This document shows, one piece after another, positions 46,946 through 55,689 of a stretch of 64,000 nt of DNA; within the stretch, counting starts at the first letter, position 1; each line of letters opens with the position of its first letter. The notes below the pieces were generated by a model. That model worked only from the letters and a program-made list of their open reading frames with translations, did no database searches and had not been told where the DNA came from. The position numbers and the translations under genes are program-made. This DNA is from Schlegelella_A sp038231215 (GTDB lineage: Bacteria; Pseudomonadota; Gammaproteobacteria; Burkholderiales; Burkholderiaceae_C), in assembly GCA_038231215.1 (NCBI GenBank), contig JBBRLS010000012.1, positions 1 through 64,000 of the forward strand, in the 5' to 3' direction.

Positions 46946-48763
46946 CTAGGAAAGCGGCGCAGTTCGCCGTTCGAGCCAGGCGAGCGCGTCGCCCATGACA
47001 AGCGGCGAGAGGCGTTCGCGCACGACGCGGTGATAGGCGTCGAGCCATTCGATCTCGTCGGCGCGCAGCAGCGAAAGGTCGAGGCAGCGTGCATCGATCG
47101 GGCACAGGGTGAGCGTCTCGAACTCGAGGAACTCGCCGAACTCGGTGGACACCTCGGGACCGGCCGGCACCGTCAGCACGAGGTTCTCGACGCGCACGCC
47201 CCACTGGCCCGGCCGGTACAGGCCCGGCTCGACGCTCGTGATCATGCCGGGCTGCATCGCCATCGTGGCGTCGGCGATGACGCGCGAAAAGCTCTGCGGT
47301 CCTTCGTGCACGTTGAGGAAGTAGCCGACGCCGTGGCCGGTGCCGTGGCCGTAGTCGAGGCCGTGCTCCCAGAGCGGCACGCGGGCGATCGCGTCGAGCA
47401 TCGGCGACAGCGTGCCGCGCGGAAAGCGCGTGCGCGAGAGCGCGATCGTGCCGCGCAGCACCAGCGTCACGTCGCGCTTCTGCGCGGCCGTGAGCTGGCC
47501 GATCGGCCACATGCGCGTGATGTCGGTGGTGCCGCCGCGGTATTGCGCGCCCGAGTCGATGAGGAGCAGGCCGTCGCCTTCGAGGGTCGCATGCGACTCG
47601 GGCAGGGCGCGGTAGTGGGGCATCGCGCCGTTGGCGTTGAAGGCGGCGATCGTCGCGAAGCTCGGGCCGACGTAGCCGGCGCGCCTGGCGCGCGCAGCGG
47701 TGAGATGGGTGTCGATCGTCAACTCGGTGATCGATTCCTTGCGCCCGGGGTCGGCCAGCGCCGCTTCGAACCAGGCGTAGAACTCGCACATCGCCGCCCC
47801 GTCCTCGGCCATGGCGCGGCGCACGTGCCCGGCTTCGGTCGGGCTCTTGCGGCTCTTGGCGAGCGTGCTCGGGTTGATCGACTCGACAACCGTCACCGAG
47901 GTGCGCTCGCGCGTGCCGAGCGTGATGCGCTTCGGGTCGACGAGCAGCACCGCGCCGGCGGGCAGCGCGGCAAGTGCAGCGCCGGCCTCTTCGTAGGGCG
48001 CGACGCGAACGCCGTCGCCGGCGAGCGCGGCGCGCAGCGCGGCGTCGACCTTGCTCTCTGCAACGAAGAGGGTCGCCGCATCGGCGGCGATCAGCAGATG
48101 GGCGAGGAAGACCGGGTTGTAGCTGACGTCGGCACCGCGCAGGTTGAGCAGCCAGGCGATGTCGTCGACGGTCGAGACGAAGTGATGCGAGGCACCGGAC
48201 TCGCGCATCGCGGCACGCACTCGCGCGAGGCGGTCACGGCGCGATTCAGCGGCCTCGGGCGCGAGGTGCTCGTAGATCGCTGCGGCCGGAGCTGCCGGGC
48301 GTTCTGGCCAGGCGTCGGCGAGCACGTCGAGGTCGCTGCGCAGAAGGACGCCACAACGCTCGAGCTCGCCACGAAGCTGGCGCGCGGCGCCCAGGCCGAG
48401 CACGTCGCCATCGACGGCGACGGTCGTGCCGGCAGCGACGTTGCGGCACAGCCAGTCGAGGTGGTGCACGGCGGCTGGCGACGGCGTCTTGACGAGCTCG
48501 ATGCCGCTGCCCGTCAGTTCGCGTTCGGCCTGCACCCAGTAGCGGCTGTCGACGAACAGGGCGGCCTTGTCGAGCGTGAGGGCGAGCGTGCCGACCGAGC
48601 CGGTGAAGCCTGATGCCCACTGCCGTCCCTGCCAGCGCTCCGGCAGGTATTCGGAAAGGTGCGGATCGCTCGACGGGATCAGCGCGGCGACGCAGGCGTT
48701 GGCTTTGAGCACGTCGCGGATGCGCTCGATATGCAGGCGGGCGGGCGAGGTGCGGGTGTCCAT
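46946..48763 (-). CDS. Aminopeptidase P family metallopeptidase
   Basis: 605 residues, the length of the large (three-domain) Xaa-Pro aminopeptidases. Two creatinase-like N-terminal domains (DSRYWVQAERELTGSGIEL; DDIAWLLNLRGADVSYNPVF, cited by its core WLLNLRGADVSYNPVF) precede a pita-bread domain with metal ligands in LLIDSGAQYRGGTTDITR (two Asp), GHGTGHGVGYFLNVHEGP (His) and SVEPGLY (Glu) plus WGVRVENL (Glu). It removes N-terminal residues next to proline and works in the cytoplasm. It lies alone between the small exported gene and the NDH-2 gene. Confidence 0.95.
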   Translation of the reverse strand: MDTRTSPARLHIERIRDVLKANACVAALIPSSDPHLSEYLPERWQGRQWASGFTGSVGTLALTLDKAALFVDSRYWVQAERELTGSGIELVKTPSPAAVHHLDWLCRNVAAGTTVAVDGDVLGLGAARQLRGELERCGVLLRSDLDVLADAWPERPAAPAAAIYEHLAPEAAESRRDRLARVRAAMRESGASHHFVSTVDDIAWLLNLRGADVSYNPVFLAHLLIAADAATLFVAESKVDAALRAALAGDGVRVAPYEEAGAALAALPAGAVLLVDPKRITLGTRERTSVTVVESINPSTLAKSRKSPTEAGHVRRAMAEDGAAMCEFYAWFEAALADPGRKESITELTIDTHLTAARARRAGYVGPSFATIAAFNANGAMPHYRALPESHATLEGDGLLLIDSGAQYRGGTTDITRMWPIGQLTAAQKRDVTLVLRGTIALSRTRFPRGTLSPMLDAIARVPLWEHGLDYGHGTGHGVGYFLNVHEGPQSFSRVIADATMAMQPGMITSVEPGLYRPGQWGVRVENLVLTVPAGPEVSTEFGEFLEFETLTLCPIDARCLDLSLLRADEIEWLDAYHRVVRERLSPLVMGDALAWLERRTAPLS

Positions 48764-48799
48764 GGGTCTTCCTGGCGATCGGGCGAGCGATCCTGGAGC

Positions 48800-50143
48800 T
48801 TATCGCGGGTTGGCGCCGGGCTTCGGCATCGTCTCGGGCTCGGCGACGACGCGCGCCGATCGCTCGTACGTGAAATAGGCCCACGCCCAGTCGACCATCA
48901 CGATCAGCCGGTTGCGAAAGCCGATCAGGAAGTAGATGTGCGCGAACAGCCAGAAGAGCCACGCCGCGAGGCCGCTGAACCGGAATGCGCCGAAGGGCGG
49001 CACGGCCAGGTCGACGACCGCGGCCTTGCGCCCGACGGTGGCCAGGTTGCCGTAGTCCTTGTAGCGGAACGGCTGCGTCGGCTCGCCCTTCAGGCGGCGC
49101 AGCAGGTTGGCGGCCGCCGCGCGTCCCATCTGCTTGGCGGCCGGGCTCACACCGGGCACCGGCGTCGGCTCGCCCTTGCCGTGGCTCTTTGCAGAGGCCA
49201 GGTCGCCGACGACGGAGATCTCGGGATGACCGGCGACGCTCAGGTCGGGCTCGACGACGACGCGGCCGGCGCGATCGAGCGTCGTGCCGGTGCCGCGTGC
49301 GATCTCCGCGCCGAGGCGTGAGCCGGCGACGCCGGCCGCCCAGATGACGGTGCGACAGGCCAGGCGTTGCGTCGTCGGGACGCCGTCGACCGAGGCCTCG
49401 TACGACACGCCTTCGGCATCGATGCCGGTGACCTTCGAGCCGGTTCGCACCTCGACGTGGAGACGCTCGAGCTGGCGGCGCGCCTGCGCCGACTGGTTAG
49501 GCACGAAGGCGCCGAGGACGCGGTCCGAACCTTCGAGCAGGATGACGCGCGTGCGCCTCGAGTCGATGCGGCGGAACTCGCGCCACAAGGTGTGCTGCGC
49601 GATCTCGCTCATCGTGCCCGCCATCTCGACGCCGGTGGGCCCGCCGCCGATGACGACGAAGCTCATCCAGGCATTGCGCGTCTCGTCGTCCTGCGCGCGC
49701 TCGGCGCTTTCGAAGGCGCCGATGACGCGCGCGCGAATCTCGAAGGCGTCGGCCAGCGTCTTCAGCCCGGGCGCGAAGCGGGCCCAGTCGTCGTGGCCGA
49801 AGTAGCTGTGCGTCGCGCCGGCGGCGACGATGAGATGGTCCCAGGCGATTCGCTCGCCACCGTCTAGCGTCGCGGTGCGCACGCCGACGTCGATTGCCTG
49901 CACCTCGGCCTTCAGGATGGTCAGGTTGCCGCGCTTCATCTCCGGTCGCAGCACGTGGCGGATCGGCGCGCTCACGGCCGGTGCGCTCAGCCCGGCGGTG
50001 GCGACCTGGTAGAGCAGTGGCTGGAACAGATGATGATTGGTGCGGTCGACGAGCGTGATCTCGACCTCGGCCCTGGACAGCGCGCGCACCGCCTCGATGC
50101 CGCCGAAGCCACAGCCGATGACGAGAACGCGCGGCCGTGTCAT
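48800..50143 (-). CDS. NAD(P)/FAD-dependent oxidoreductase, NDH-2 type
   Basis: 447 residues from ATG 50143. The FAD-binding site is VLVIGCGFGGIEAVRAL, the NADH-binding site is FVVIGGGPTGVEMAG, and the flavin-associated VVGDLASA block is present; the C terminus has a hydrophobic helix (LAAWLFWLFAHIYFLIGFRN), which anchors type II NADH dehydrogenases to the membrane. NDH-2 passes electrons from NADH to quinone without pumping protons. The start is divergent from the response regulator gene, with 48 bases between them. Confidence 0.94.
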   Translation of the reverse strand: MTRPRVLVIGCGFGGIEAVRALSRAEVEITLVDRTNHHLFQPLLYQVATAGLSAPAVSAPIRHVLRPEMKRGNLTILKAEVQAIDVGVRTATLDGGERIAWDHLIVAAGATHSYFGHDDWARFAPGLKTLADAFEIRARVIGAFESAERAQDDETRNAWMSFVVIGGGPTGVEMAGTMSEIAQHTLWREFRRIDSRRTRVILLEGSDRVLGAFVPNQSAQARRQLERLHVEVRTGSKVTGIDAEGVSYEASVDGVPTTQRLACRTVIWAAGVAGSRLGAEIARGTGTTLDRAGRVVVEPDLSVAGHPEISVVGDLASAKSHGKGEPTPVPGVSPAAKQMGRAAAANLLRRLKGEPTQPFRYKDYGNLATVGRKAAVVDLAVPPFGAFRFSGLAAWLFWLFAHIYFLIGFRNRLIVMVDWAWAYFTYERSARVVAEPETMPKPGANPR

Positions 50144-50191
50144 GGGCCCATTTTCACCTGCCGTTCGGCTGAGGGCTATGCTCGCCGCCCC

Positions 50192-50878
50192 ATGCGACTC
50201 CTGCTTGTCGAAGACGACCGGATGATCGGCGAGAGCTTGCAGCGCGCGCTTCGTCTCGAGGGCTTCGCCGTCGACTGGGTGCGCGACGCCGCTGCCGCCG
50301 ACGGCACGCTGGCGAGCGAGCGCTTCGACCTCGTGCTGCTCGATCTCGGACTGCCGCCGGGGCCTGGCGCCGCCGCGCGTCCGGCCGACGGCCTGGCCGT
50401 GCTGCACGCGATGCGCGCCCGCCACGACGCGACGCCGGTGATCGTGCTGACGGCGCGCGACGCGCGCGGCGACCGCGTTGCCGGCCTCGACGCCGGCGCC
50501 GACGACTACCTGGTCAAGCCCTTCGAGCTCGACGAGTTGAACGCGCGCATCCGCGCCGTGCTGCGCCGCCATGCCGGCCGCGCCGAGCCACTGCTCTCGG
50601 CCGGCGACGTGACGCTCGATCCGGCCCATCGTCGGGTCACGAAGCAGGGCGCTGCCGTCTCGCTTTCAGCGCGCGAGTTCGCCGTGCTCGAGGCTCTGCT
50701 CGCCAAGCCCGGCGCCGTGCTCTCGCGCTCGCAGCTCGAGGATCGCCTGTACGGCTGGGGCGAAGAGATCGAGAGCAATGCGGTCTCGGTCTACATCCAT
50801 CAGTTGCGCCGCAAGCTCGGCGCCGACTTCATCCGCAACGTGCGCGGCGTCGGCTACTTCATCGACGCCAAGGCATGA
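50192..50878 (+). CDS. OmpR-family response regulator (QseB/PmrA-like)
   Basis: 228 residues: a receiver domain (1-125) with Asp51 (LLDLGLPPG), TAR and VKPF, and a winged-helix domain (about 133-225: LDPAHRRVTKQG, LSAREFAVLEALLAKPGAVLSRSQL, cited by its core LSAREFAVLEALL, and SNAVSVYIHQLRRKLG). The VYIHQLRRKLG and GVGY ends fit the QseB/PmrA branch. The receiver contains a small GAAARPADG insertion after LGLPPGP. The partner kinase follows 55 bases downstream. Four 11-base repeats of PmrA/QseB type lie before the DegQ-like gene, a likely target. Confidence 0.93.
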   Translation: MRLLLVEDDRMIGESLQRALRLEGFAVDWVRDAAAADGTLASERFDLVLLDLGLPPGPGAAARPADGLAVLHAMRARHDATPVIVLTARDARGDRVAGLDAGADDYLVKPFELDELNARIRAVLRRHAGRAEPLLSAGDVTLDPAHRRVTKQGAAVSLSAREFAVLEALLAKPGAVLSRSQLEDRLYGWGEEIESNAVSVYIHQLRRKLGADFIRNVRGVGYFIDAKA

Positions 50879-50933
50879 GCCGCCGGGCCGCGCCCCAAGC
50901 GAACACCGGAGCGCGAATCGCGAAGGCTCGCCG

Positions 50934-52274
50934 ATGACCTCGATCCGCGTCCGCCTGCTCGTCTCGCTGCTCGCGTTGCTGGCGCTGGCAGCGTTGCTGA
51001 TGGGCGCCGTGACCTATCGCAACGTGCTCGCCGAGACCGAGGCGATCTTCGACTACCAGCTTCAGCAGATGGCCCTCTCGTTGCGCGACCAGGGCGAAAT
51101 CGCCGCCGCGCAGGCCGACAACCTTGCCGACGCGCAGCTCGACTTCGTGGTGCAGATCTGGACCGTCGACGGGCGCAGCATCTACGCCTCGCGCGCGCAC
51201 TCGTCGCTGCCGGCGCGGGCGCTGCTCGGCCTGGTGACGCTCAACGTCGAGGGGCAGGCGTGGCGCGCGTACAGCGTCGCGACCCGCGATCGCGTCATCC
51301 AGATCGCGCAGCCGGTCGAGATCCGTCAACGCCTCGCCGCGCGCGCCGCCTGGCGCAGCGTCGTGCCGCTACTGCTCATGGCGCCGTTCGCCGCTTTCGC
51401 CATCTGGTGGTTGGCGGCGCGACTCCTTGCGCCGATCGAGCGACTGGCAGGCGACGTGCGTTCGCGTGACGCGCAGTCGCTCGCGCCGCTGCCGACCAGC
51501 GACCTGCCCGACGAGGTCTCGCCGCTGGCACGCGCCCTCAACGCGCTGCTCGAACGCCTGCGCGCGTCGCTCGACGCGCAGCGTGCCTTCGTCGCCGACG
51601 CTGCGCACGAACTTCGCTCGCCGCTCACCGCGCTGAAGCTGCAACTCGAATTGCTGCGTCGCGCCGGCAACGACGCCGATCGCGACGCCGCGCGCGACGC
51701 CATCGCCGCCGGCATCGAACGGGCGACGCGCCTGGTCGAGCAGCTTCTTGCGCTGGCGCGCAGCGAGCCTGGCGCCGCGCCCGCAGTGCGCGAGCGCGTC
51801 GACCTCGCGGAGGTCACGCGTCGCGCGATCGCGGAGACGGTCGCCTTTGCGGCGTCGCGAGGCATCGAGTTCGAGCTGGCCGCCGTGGCGCCCGCCTTCG
51901 TCGACGGCGACCCGGTCTCGCTCGGCCTGCTCGTGCGCAACTGCGCCGACAACGCGGCGCGCTATTCGCCGCGCGGCTCGCGCGTCGAGGTCTCGGTCGA
52001 GCGTCGTGGCGACGAGGTCGTGCTGCTCGTCGACGACGCCGGTCCGGGCATCCCCGAAGCCGAGCGACAGCGCGTCTTTGACCGCTTCTATCGGCGCGCC
52101 GAAGACGGCGAAACGGGATCCGGACTCGGTTTGGCGATCGTCAAGAGCGTGGCTGTCGCGCACGGCGCTCGCGTCAGTCTCGATCGATCGCCGCACGGCG
52201 GGCTGCGGGTTGCCGTGCGCTTCGCCGCGAGCAACCCCTCTCCCCGCAGGGGAGAGGGAGAGGGTGGGCCTTAA
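50934..52274 (+). CDS. Sensor histidine kinase (QseC/PmrB-like)
   Basis: 446 residues: a transmembrane helix near 8-28, a periplasmic domain (about 29-143), a second helix (about 144-165), HAMP (about 165-215), phospho-acceptor His225 (ADAAHELRSPLTALK), and an ATPase domain with NCADNAARYSP, VDDAGPGIPE and GSGLGLAIVK. The last about 13 residues (NPSPRRGEGEGGP) are encoded by a dispersed palindromic repeat, so the C terminus is unlikely to matter for function. The stop codon TAA lies within the first 11-base repeat of the next promoter. Confidence 0.94.
   Translation: MTSIRVRLLVSLLALLALAALLMGAVTYRNVLAETEAIFDYQLQQMALSLRDQGEIAAAQADNLADAQLDFVVQIWTVDGRSIYASRAHSSLPARALLGLVTLNVEGQAWRAYSVATRDRVIQIAQPVEIRQRLAARAAWRSVVPLLLMAPFAAFAIWWLAARLLAPIERLAGDVRSRDAQSLAPLPTSDLPDEVSPLARALNALLERLRASLDAQRAFVADAAHELRSPLTALKLQLELLRRAGNDADRDAARDAIAAGIERATRLVEQLLALARSEPGAAPAVRERVDLAEVTRRAIAETVAFAASRGIEFELAAVAPAFVDGDPVSLGLLVRNCADNAARYSPRGSRVEVSVERRGDEVVLLVDDAGPGIPEAERQRVFDRFYRRAEDGETGSGLGLAIVKSVAVAHGARVSLDRSPHGGLRVAVRFAASNPSPRRGEGEGGP
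52232..52264. repeat. Dispersed CCCTCTCCCC/GGGGAGAGG repeat at the end of the kinase gene
   Basis: CCCCTCTCCCCGCAGGGGAG followed by AGGGAGAGGG is an imperfect hairpin of the same REP-like class as the element at 31203-31305. It sits in the last codons of the sensor kinase and may terminate or stabilise the two-component transcript. Confidence 0.6.
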
Positions 52275-52314
52275 CGTCGGCTTAACCGAACCCTAATGGT
52301 GGTCTAACCGGCGG
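52271..52314 (+). promoter_or_regulatory. Four tandem 11-base repeats: candidate PmrA/QseB-type operator
   Basis: Four consecutive 11-mers start TTAAC (52271), TTAAC (52282), CTAAT (52293) and CTAAC (52304), each exactly 11 bases from the next. The pattern (C)YTAAY-N5 resembles PmrA/QseB boxes, bound head-to-tail by OmpR-family dimers. A TATCTT at 52319-52324 could be the -10 box, which would put the last repeats over the -35 region, as in activation by direct contact with RNA polymerase. The regulator encoded just upstream is the probable binder, and the DegQ-type protease gene the target. Confidence 0.6.
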
Positions 52315-52375
52315 GCCCTATCTTCAGCGGCATGCGGAATATTCCGCGCGATTCTTCCTTGCTGCTGGAGACCTC

Positions 52376-53899
52376 ATGAATCTGAAACCCCTGAGTGCCG
52401 CCCTCATCGGCGCCGGCCTCGCTGTCGTCGGCACCGCCGGCGCGTTCGATCTTCCGCATTGGCTGAAGGGCGATAAGCAAGTCGTTGCAGCGACGTCGCC
52501 GGTCGCGCCCGTCGCACCGGCCGCACCGGTCGCCGAGCGCGTCGTGCCGCCGGTGCCGCTCATCGCGGCGCCGGGACAGGTGCCCAACTACCGCGCCATC
52601 GTCAAGCAATCGGCACCCGCGGTCGTCGGCATCACCGTCGAAGGCTCGCACAAGATGAGTGCCGAGGAGCAGGGCCTGCCCGACGGCATGGAAGACGATC
52701 CCTTCTTCAAGTTCTTTCGCGGCATGCCGGGCTTCTCGCAGCGCGGCCGTGGCCAGCAAAGCCCGTCGACGCCGTTCAAGGGCCTGGGCTCGGGCTTCAT
52801 CATCAGCTCGGACGGCCTGATCCTCACCAACGCGCACGTCGTTCGCGAAGCCAAGGACGTGACCGTCAAGCTCAGCGATCGTCGCGAGTTCACGGCCAGG
52901 GTGCTCGGCATCGACACCACGACCGACATCGCCGTGCTGCGCATCGATGCGCACGACCTGCCGGTGGTTCGCCTCGGCGACCCGAAGGGGCTCGAGGTCG
53001 GCGACCCGGTGCTTGCCATCGGCGCGCCCTACGGGCTCGAGCAGACTGCGACGCAAGGCATCGTCAGCGCCAAGGGCCGTTCGCTGCCCGGCGACGCGGT
53101 GGTGCCTTTCATCCAGACCGATGCCGCCGTCAATCCCGGCAACTCGGGCGGCCCGCTGTTCGACGGCACCGGCTCGGTGGTCGGCATCAACGCGCAGATC
53201 TACTCGCGCAGCGGCGGCTTCCAGGGCCTGTCGTTCGCGATTCCAATCGACGTCGCGCTGAAGGTGAAGACGCAGATCGTCGCCACCGGGAAGGCGGCGC
53301 ACGGCCGGCTCGGTGTGACGGTGCAGGACCTGAACCAGTCGCTCGCCGACTCATTCGGCATCAAGCGCGTCGACGGCGCACTGATCTCGAACGTGGCACC
53401 CGGCAGCGCTGCGGCCGAAGCGGGCCTGAAGTCGGGCGACGTCATCACCGAGGTCAACGGCGAGCCGGTGCTGCACTCGGGCAATCTGTCGAGCCTGATC
53501 GGCCTCGCCGCGCCGGGCGAACGCGTCAAGCTGAAGGTCTGGCGCGATCACTCGGAACGCACCGTCGAAGCGAAGCTCGGCGGCGCCGACGACGGCGAGA
53601 AGAAGGTCGCCGATGCCGGTGCCTCGGGCGAGCGTGGCCAGCTCGGCCTCACGCTCCGTCCGCTGACGCGTGACGAGCGCCGCGAGGCCAAGCTCGATTC
53701 GGGTCTGGTGGTCGAGGAGGTCGGGGGCGCCGCGGCGCGCGCCGGCATCCAGGCGGGCGACGTGCTGCTCGCCATCAACGGCAAGCCGGTGCAATCGATC
53801 GACGAGCTGAAGAGCGTGCTTTCGGCCAAGCCGAAGAGCGTGGCGCTGCTCGTGCAGCGCGACGGCGAGAAGATCTTCGTGCCGGTCAAGCTCGGCTGA
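52376..53899 (+). CDS. DegP/DegQ-type periplasmic serine protease
   Basis: 507 residues: a signal peptide (about 1-23), a Pro/Ala-rich stretch, a trypsin-like domain with His154 (TNAHVV), Asp184 (TTDIAVLRID) and Ser257 (NPGNSGGPL), then two PDZ domains (about 305-395 and 420-507). It degrades or refolds damaged envelope proteins. The window's DegQ-like gene follows an OmpR-family two-component system and a repeat-type operator, so envelope-stress induction by that system is likely. It ends with a clear terminator. Confidence 0.94.
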   Translation: MNLKPLSAALIGAGLAVVGTAGAFDLPHWLKGDKQVVAATSPVAPVAPAAPVAERVVPPVPLIAAPGQVPNYRAIVKQSAPAVVGITVEGSHKMSAEEQGLPDGMEDDPFFKFFRGMPGFSQRGRGQQSPSTPFKGLGSGFIISSDGLILTNAHVVREAKDVTVKLSDRREFTARVLGIDTTTDIAVLRIDAHDLPVVRLGDPKGLEVGDPVLAIGAPYGLEQTATQGIVSAKGRSLPGDAVVPFIQTDAAVNPGNSGGPLFDGTGSVVGINAQIYSRSGGFQGLSFAIPIDVALKVKTQIVATGKAAHGRLGVTVQDLNQSLADSFGIKRVDGALISNVAPGSAAAEAGLKSGDVITEVNGEPVLHSGNLSSLIGLAAPGERVKLKVWRDHSERTVEAKLGGADDGEKKVADAGASGERGQLGLTLRPLTRDERREAKLDSGLVVEEVGGAAARAGIQAGDVLLAINGKPVQSIDELKSVLSAKPKSVALLVQRDGEKIFVPVKLG

Positions 53900-53920
53900 A
53901 GCGGGCGACCGTGAAGCGAA

Positions 53921-53953
53921 AAACGCCGGCTTCGTGCCGGCGTTTCTTCTTCT
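53921..53953 (+). terminator. Intrinsic terminator after the DegQ-type protease gene
   Basis: AAACGCCGGC (53921-53930) pairs with GCCGGCGTTT (53936-53945) around a five-base loop and runs into CTTCTTCTTCTC. The T-rich tail is interrupted by C but typical for high-GC genomes. Confidence 0.8.
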
Positions 53954-53971
53954 CGCTGCCGCAGCGAGCCG

Positions 53972-54304
53972 TCAGGGCGGCGTCTGCGTGCCGTAGGTCG
54001 CCGTGAGGTAGTCGACGATGACCGGGATGTCGGCGTCGTCGAGCGGCGCCTTGAAGACGGCCTTCATGCGCTTGGTCATGGCGTCCCAGTAGGCACGGCC
54101 CGCGTTCGGCGGCTGGTAGAGGAAGTATTCGGCCGAGTGGCAGGTGACGCAGTTCGCCTGCGCCTTGGCATAGCCCGGCAGGGCGCTCGGCCGGAGCTGC
54201 GTGCCGTCGGCGGGCAGGGTGATGCTGCGTGGCGCCGCTGTCGCGAAGCCGGCGGCGCAGGCAAGGGCGAGAGCGGTCGAGGCGATGAGGAGTTTCTTGT
54301 CCAT
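53972..54304 (-). CDS. sorB: Sulfite dehydrogenase cytochrome c subunit SorB
   Basis: 110 residues from ATG 54304 (an ATG six bases earlier is nearer to the Shine-Dalgarno GAGGAG, perhaps too near). Signal peptide (about 1-24), heme site CVTCH (Cys52, Cys55, His56), then a helical cytochrome c fold with WDAMTKRMK and a likely Met ligand, and the conserved end VDYLTATYG. SorB takes electrons from the molybdenum enzyme SorA, encoded immediately upstream (17-base gap), and passes them to a periplasmic cytochrome c. Confidence 0.9.
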   Translation of the reverse strand: MDKKLLIASTALALACAAGFATAAPRSITLPADGTQLRPSALPGYAKAQANCVTCHSAEYFLYQPPNAGRAYWDAMTKRMKAVFKAPLDDADIPVIVDYLTATYGTQTPP

Positions 54305-54321
54305 GGGCATGTGCTCCTCGA

Positions 54322-55548
54322 TCAGGCGGCGGTCACGTTGACCGATTCGATGACGTTGCGCATGTAGCCCGCCGGTTGCCAGTTGGCGGTGGTCGGCTGG
54401 CCGACGCCGGCCCGGCTCCAGGCGCATGAACGCAGGTCGAAAGCGCCGGCTCTGTCCGGCACGAAGGGGAACGTGAACTCGCGGAACGAGTAGCGGCCGA
54501 GGTCCTCGCCGAGGAAGGCGGTGCGCCAGGACTTGCCGCCATCGGTCGAAACGCCGACCTCGCGGATTCCCGCGCCGCCATCGAAGGCGATGCCGCGGAT
54601 GACGGTCGGGCCGCCGATCGGAATGCGCTGGCCTTCCTTCACCGAGGTGATGAACGAGCGCACCGTGAAGCGACCGATCGGCCGGGTCGCCGTCGGCGCG
54701 GTGCCCGGCACGACGCAGGCGCAGTCGTTGTCGGGGATGCGATAGGCCGGGCGCATCCAGAAGCCGTCGTAGACGTCGTCGACGATGTCGATCTGCGACA
54801 GGTGCTTGATCCAGTAGGTGCCGTAGTAACCCGGCACGACGAGCCGGACCGGATAGCCGTTCAGCCACGGCAGGTCGGTGCCGTTCATCTGCCAGGCGAT
54901 GAGCACGTCGGGGTCCATGGCCTGGTCGAGATTGAGCGCCTTGACGAAGTCGCCGCCGCCGAGAAGCGCGTTGTCGAGGCCGTCGAAGGTGACCTGCTTG
55001 GCCGAGCTCTTGATCTCGGCCAGCGCCAGCACGTCCTTCAGGCGCACACCGGTCCAGCGCGCGTTGCCCATGAGTCCATCGCCGACCTGGCCGCCCGTGA
55101 CGCGCGGGTTGAAGCGGGCGCGGCTGTTGCCCGAGCACTGGTTGACGGCGACGATCTCGACCGGCTTGAACTTCGTCTTCAGGTCGGCGAGGCTGAGCGA
55201 GAAGGCCTTGCCCGCGCCATTGCCACCGATCTTGATGACGTGCGTGTCGGGGTCGATCGAGGTCGGGATGCCGGCGTTGTGATAGCGCACGAAGAAGGCG
55301 TCGTTCGGCGTGATGACGCCGTCGTTGAACACCTCGAACGGCGTCTCGAGCTGCGGCGGCCGCGAGGTGAGCACGATCATCGAGCGCTTGCCCGGGTAGA
55401 CGGCCATATTGCGGCCACCGTTGGCGAACGCATGATTGAAGGTCGCGCTCTGCGCGAGTGCCGAGCGGCCGAAGCCCGCTGTCGCGGCGGCGCCGAGGCC
55501 GGCCGCGATCAGACGACGGCGATTAGACGAATGCGGGGGGACGGCCAT
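54322..55548 (-). CDS. sorA: Sulfite dehydrogenase molybdenum subunit SorA
   Basis: 408 residues from ATG 55548. The twin-arginine type signal NRRRLIAAGLGAAATAGFG exports the folded cofactor-bearing protein. Sulfite-oxidase hallmarks: VNQCSGNSRARF, whose Cys ligates molybdenum; PWLNGYPVRLVVPGYYGTYWIKHL; and the C-terminal dimerisation domain with GIREVGVSTDGGKSW. It oxidises sulfite to sulfate in the periplasm, paired with SorB. The longer frame upstream adds a non-signal extension. Molybdenum supply fits the nearby modABC genes. Confidence 0.93.
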   Translation of the reverse strand: MAVPPHSSNRRRLIAAGLGAAATAGFGRSALAQSATFNHAFANGGRNMAVYPGKRSMIVLTSRPPQLETPFEVFNDGVITPNDAFFVRYHNAGIPTSIDPDTHVIKIGGNGAGKAFSLSLADLKTKFKPVEIVAVNQCSGNSRARFNPRVTGGQVGDGLMGNARWTGVRLKDVLALAEIKSSAKQVTFDGLDNALLGGGDFVKALNLDQAMDPDVLIAWQMNGTDLPWLNGYPVRLVVPGYYGTYWIKHLSQIDIVDDVYDGFWMRPAYRIPDNDCACVVPGTAPTATRPIGRFTVRSFITSVKEGQRIPIGGPTVIRGIAFDGGAGIREVGVSTDGGKSWRTAFLGEDLGRYSFREFTFPFVPDRAGAFDLRSCAWSRAGVGQPTTANWQPAGYMRNVIESVNVTAA

Positions 55549-55689
55549 GGTTGCTTGTTCCTCTCGTTGTGGCGAACTCGAATGTGGCGCAGCAGCAATA
55601 CGCGTGAAGTAATTTCCGCTTGCCGGGAACGATTTTGAACGCAAATACTGACGCCGGCCTTAAGCTTCTGCGGGTTTTGGGAGACCCCC

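Noticed and set aside
46380..47789. Possible N-terminal extension of the GGDEF-EAL protein
   Set aside because: It would overlap the small exported gene, its terminator and the aminopeptidase; the extension is Arg-rich. The ATG at 46379 gives a natural membrane start.
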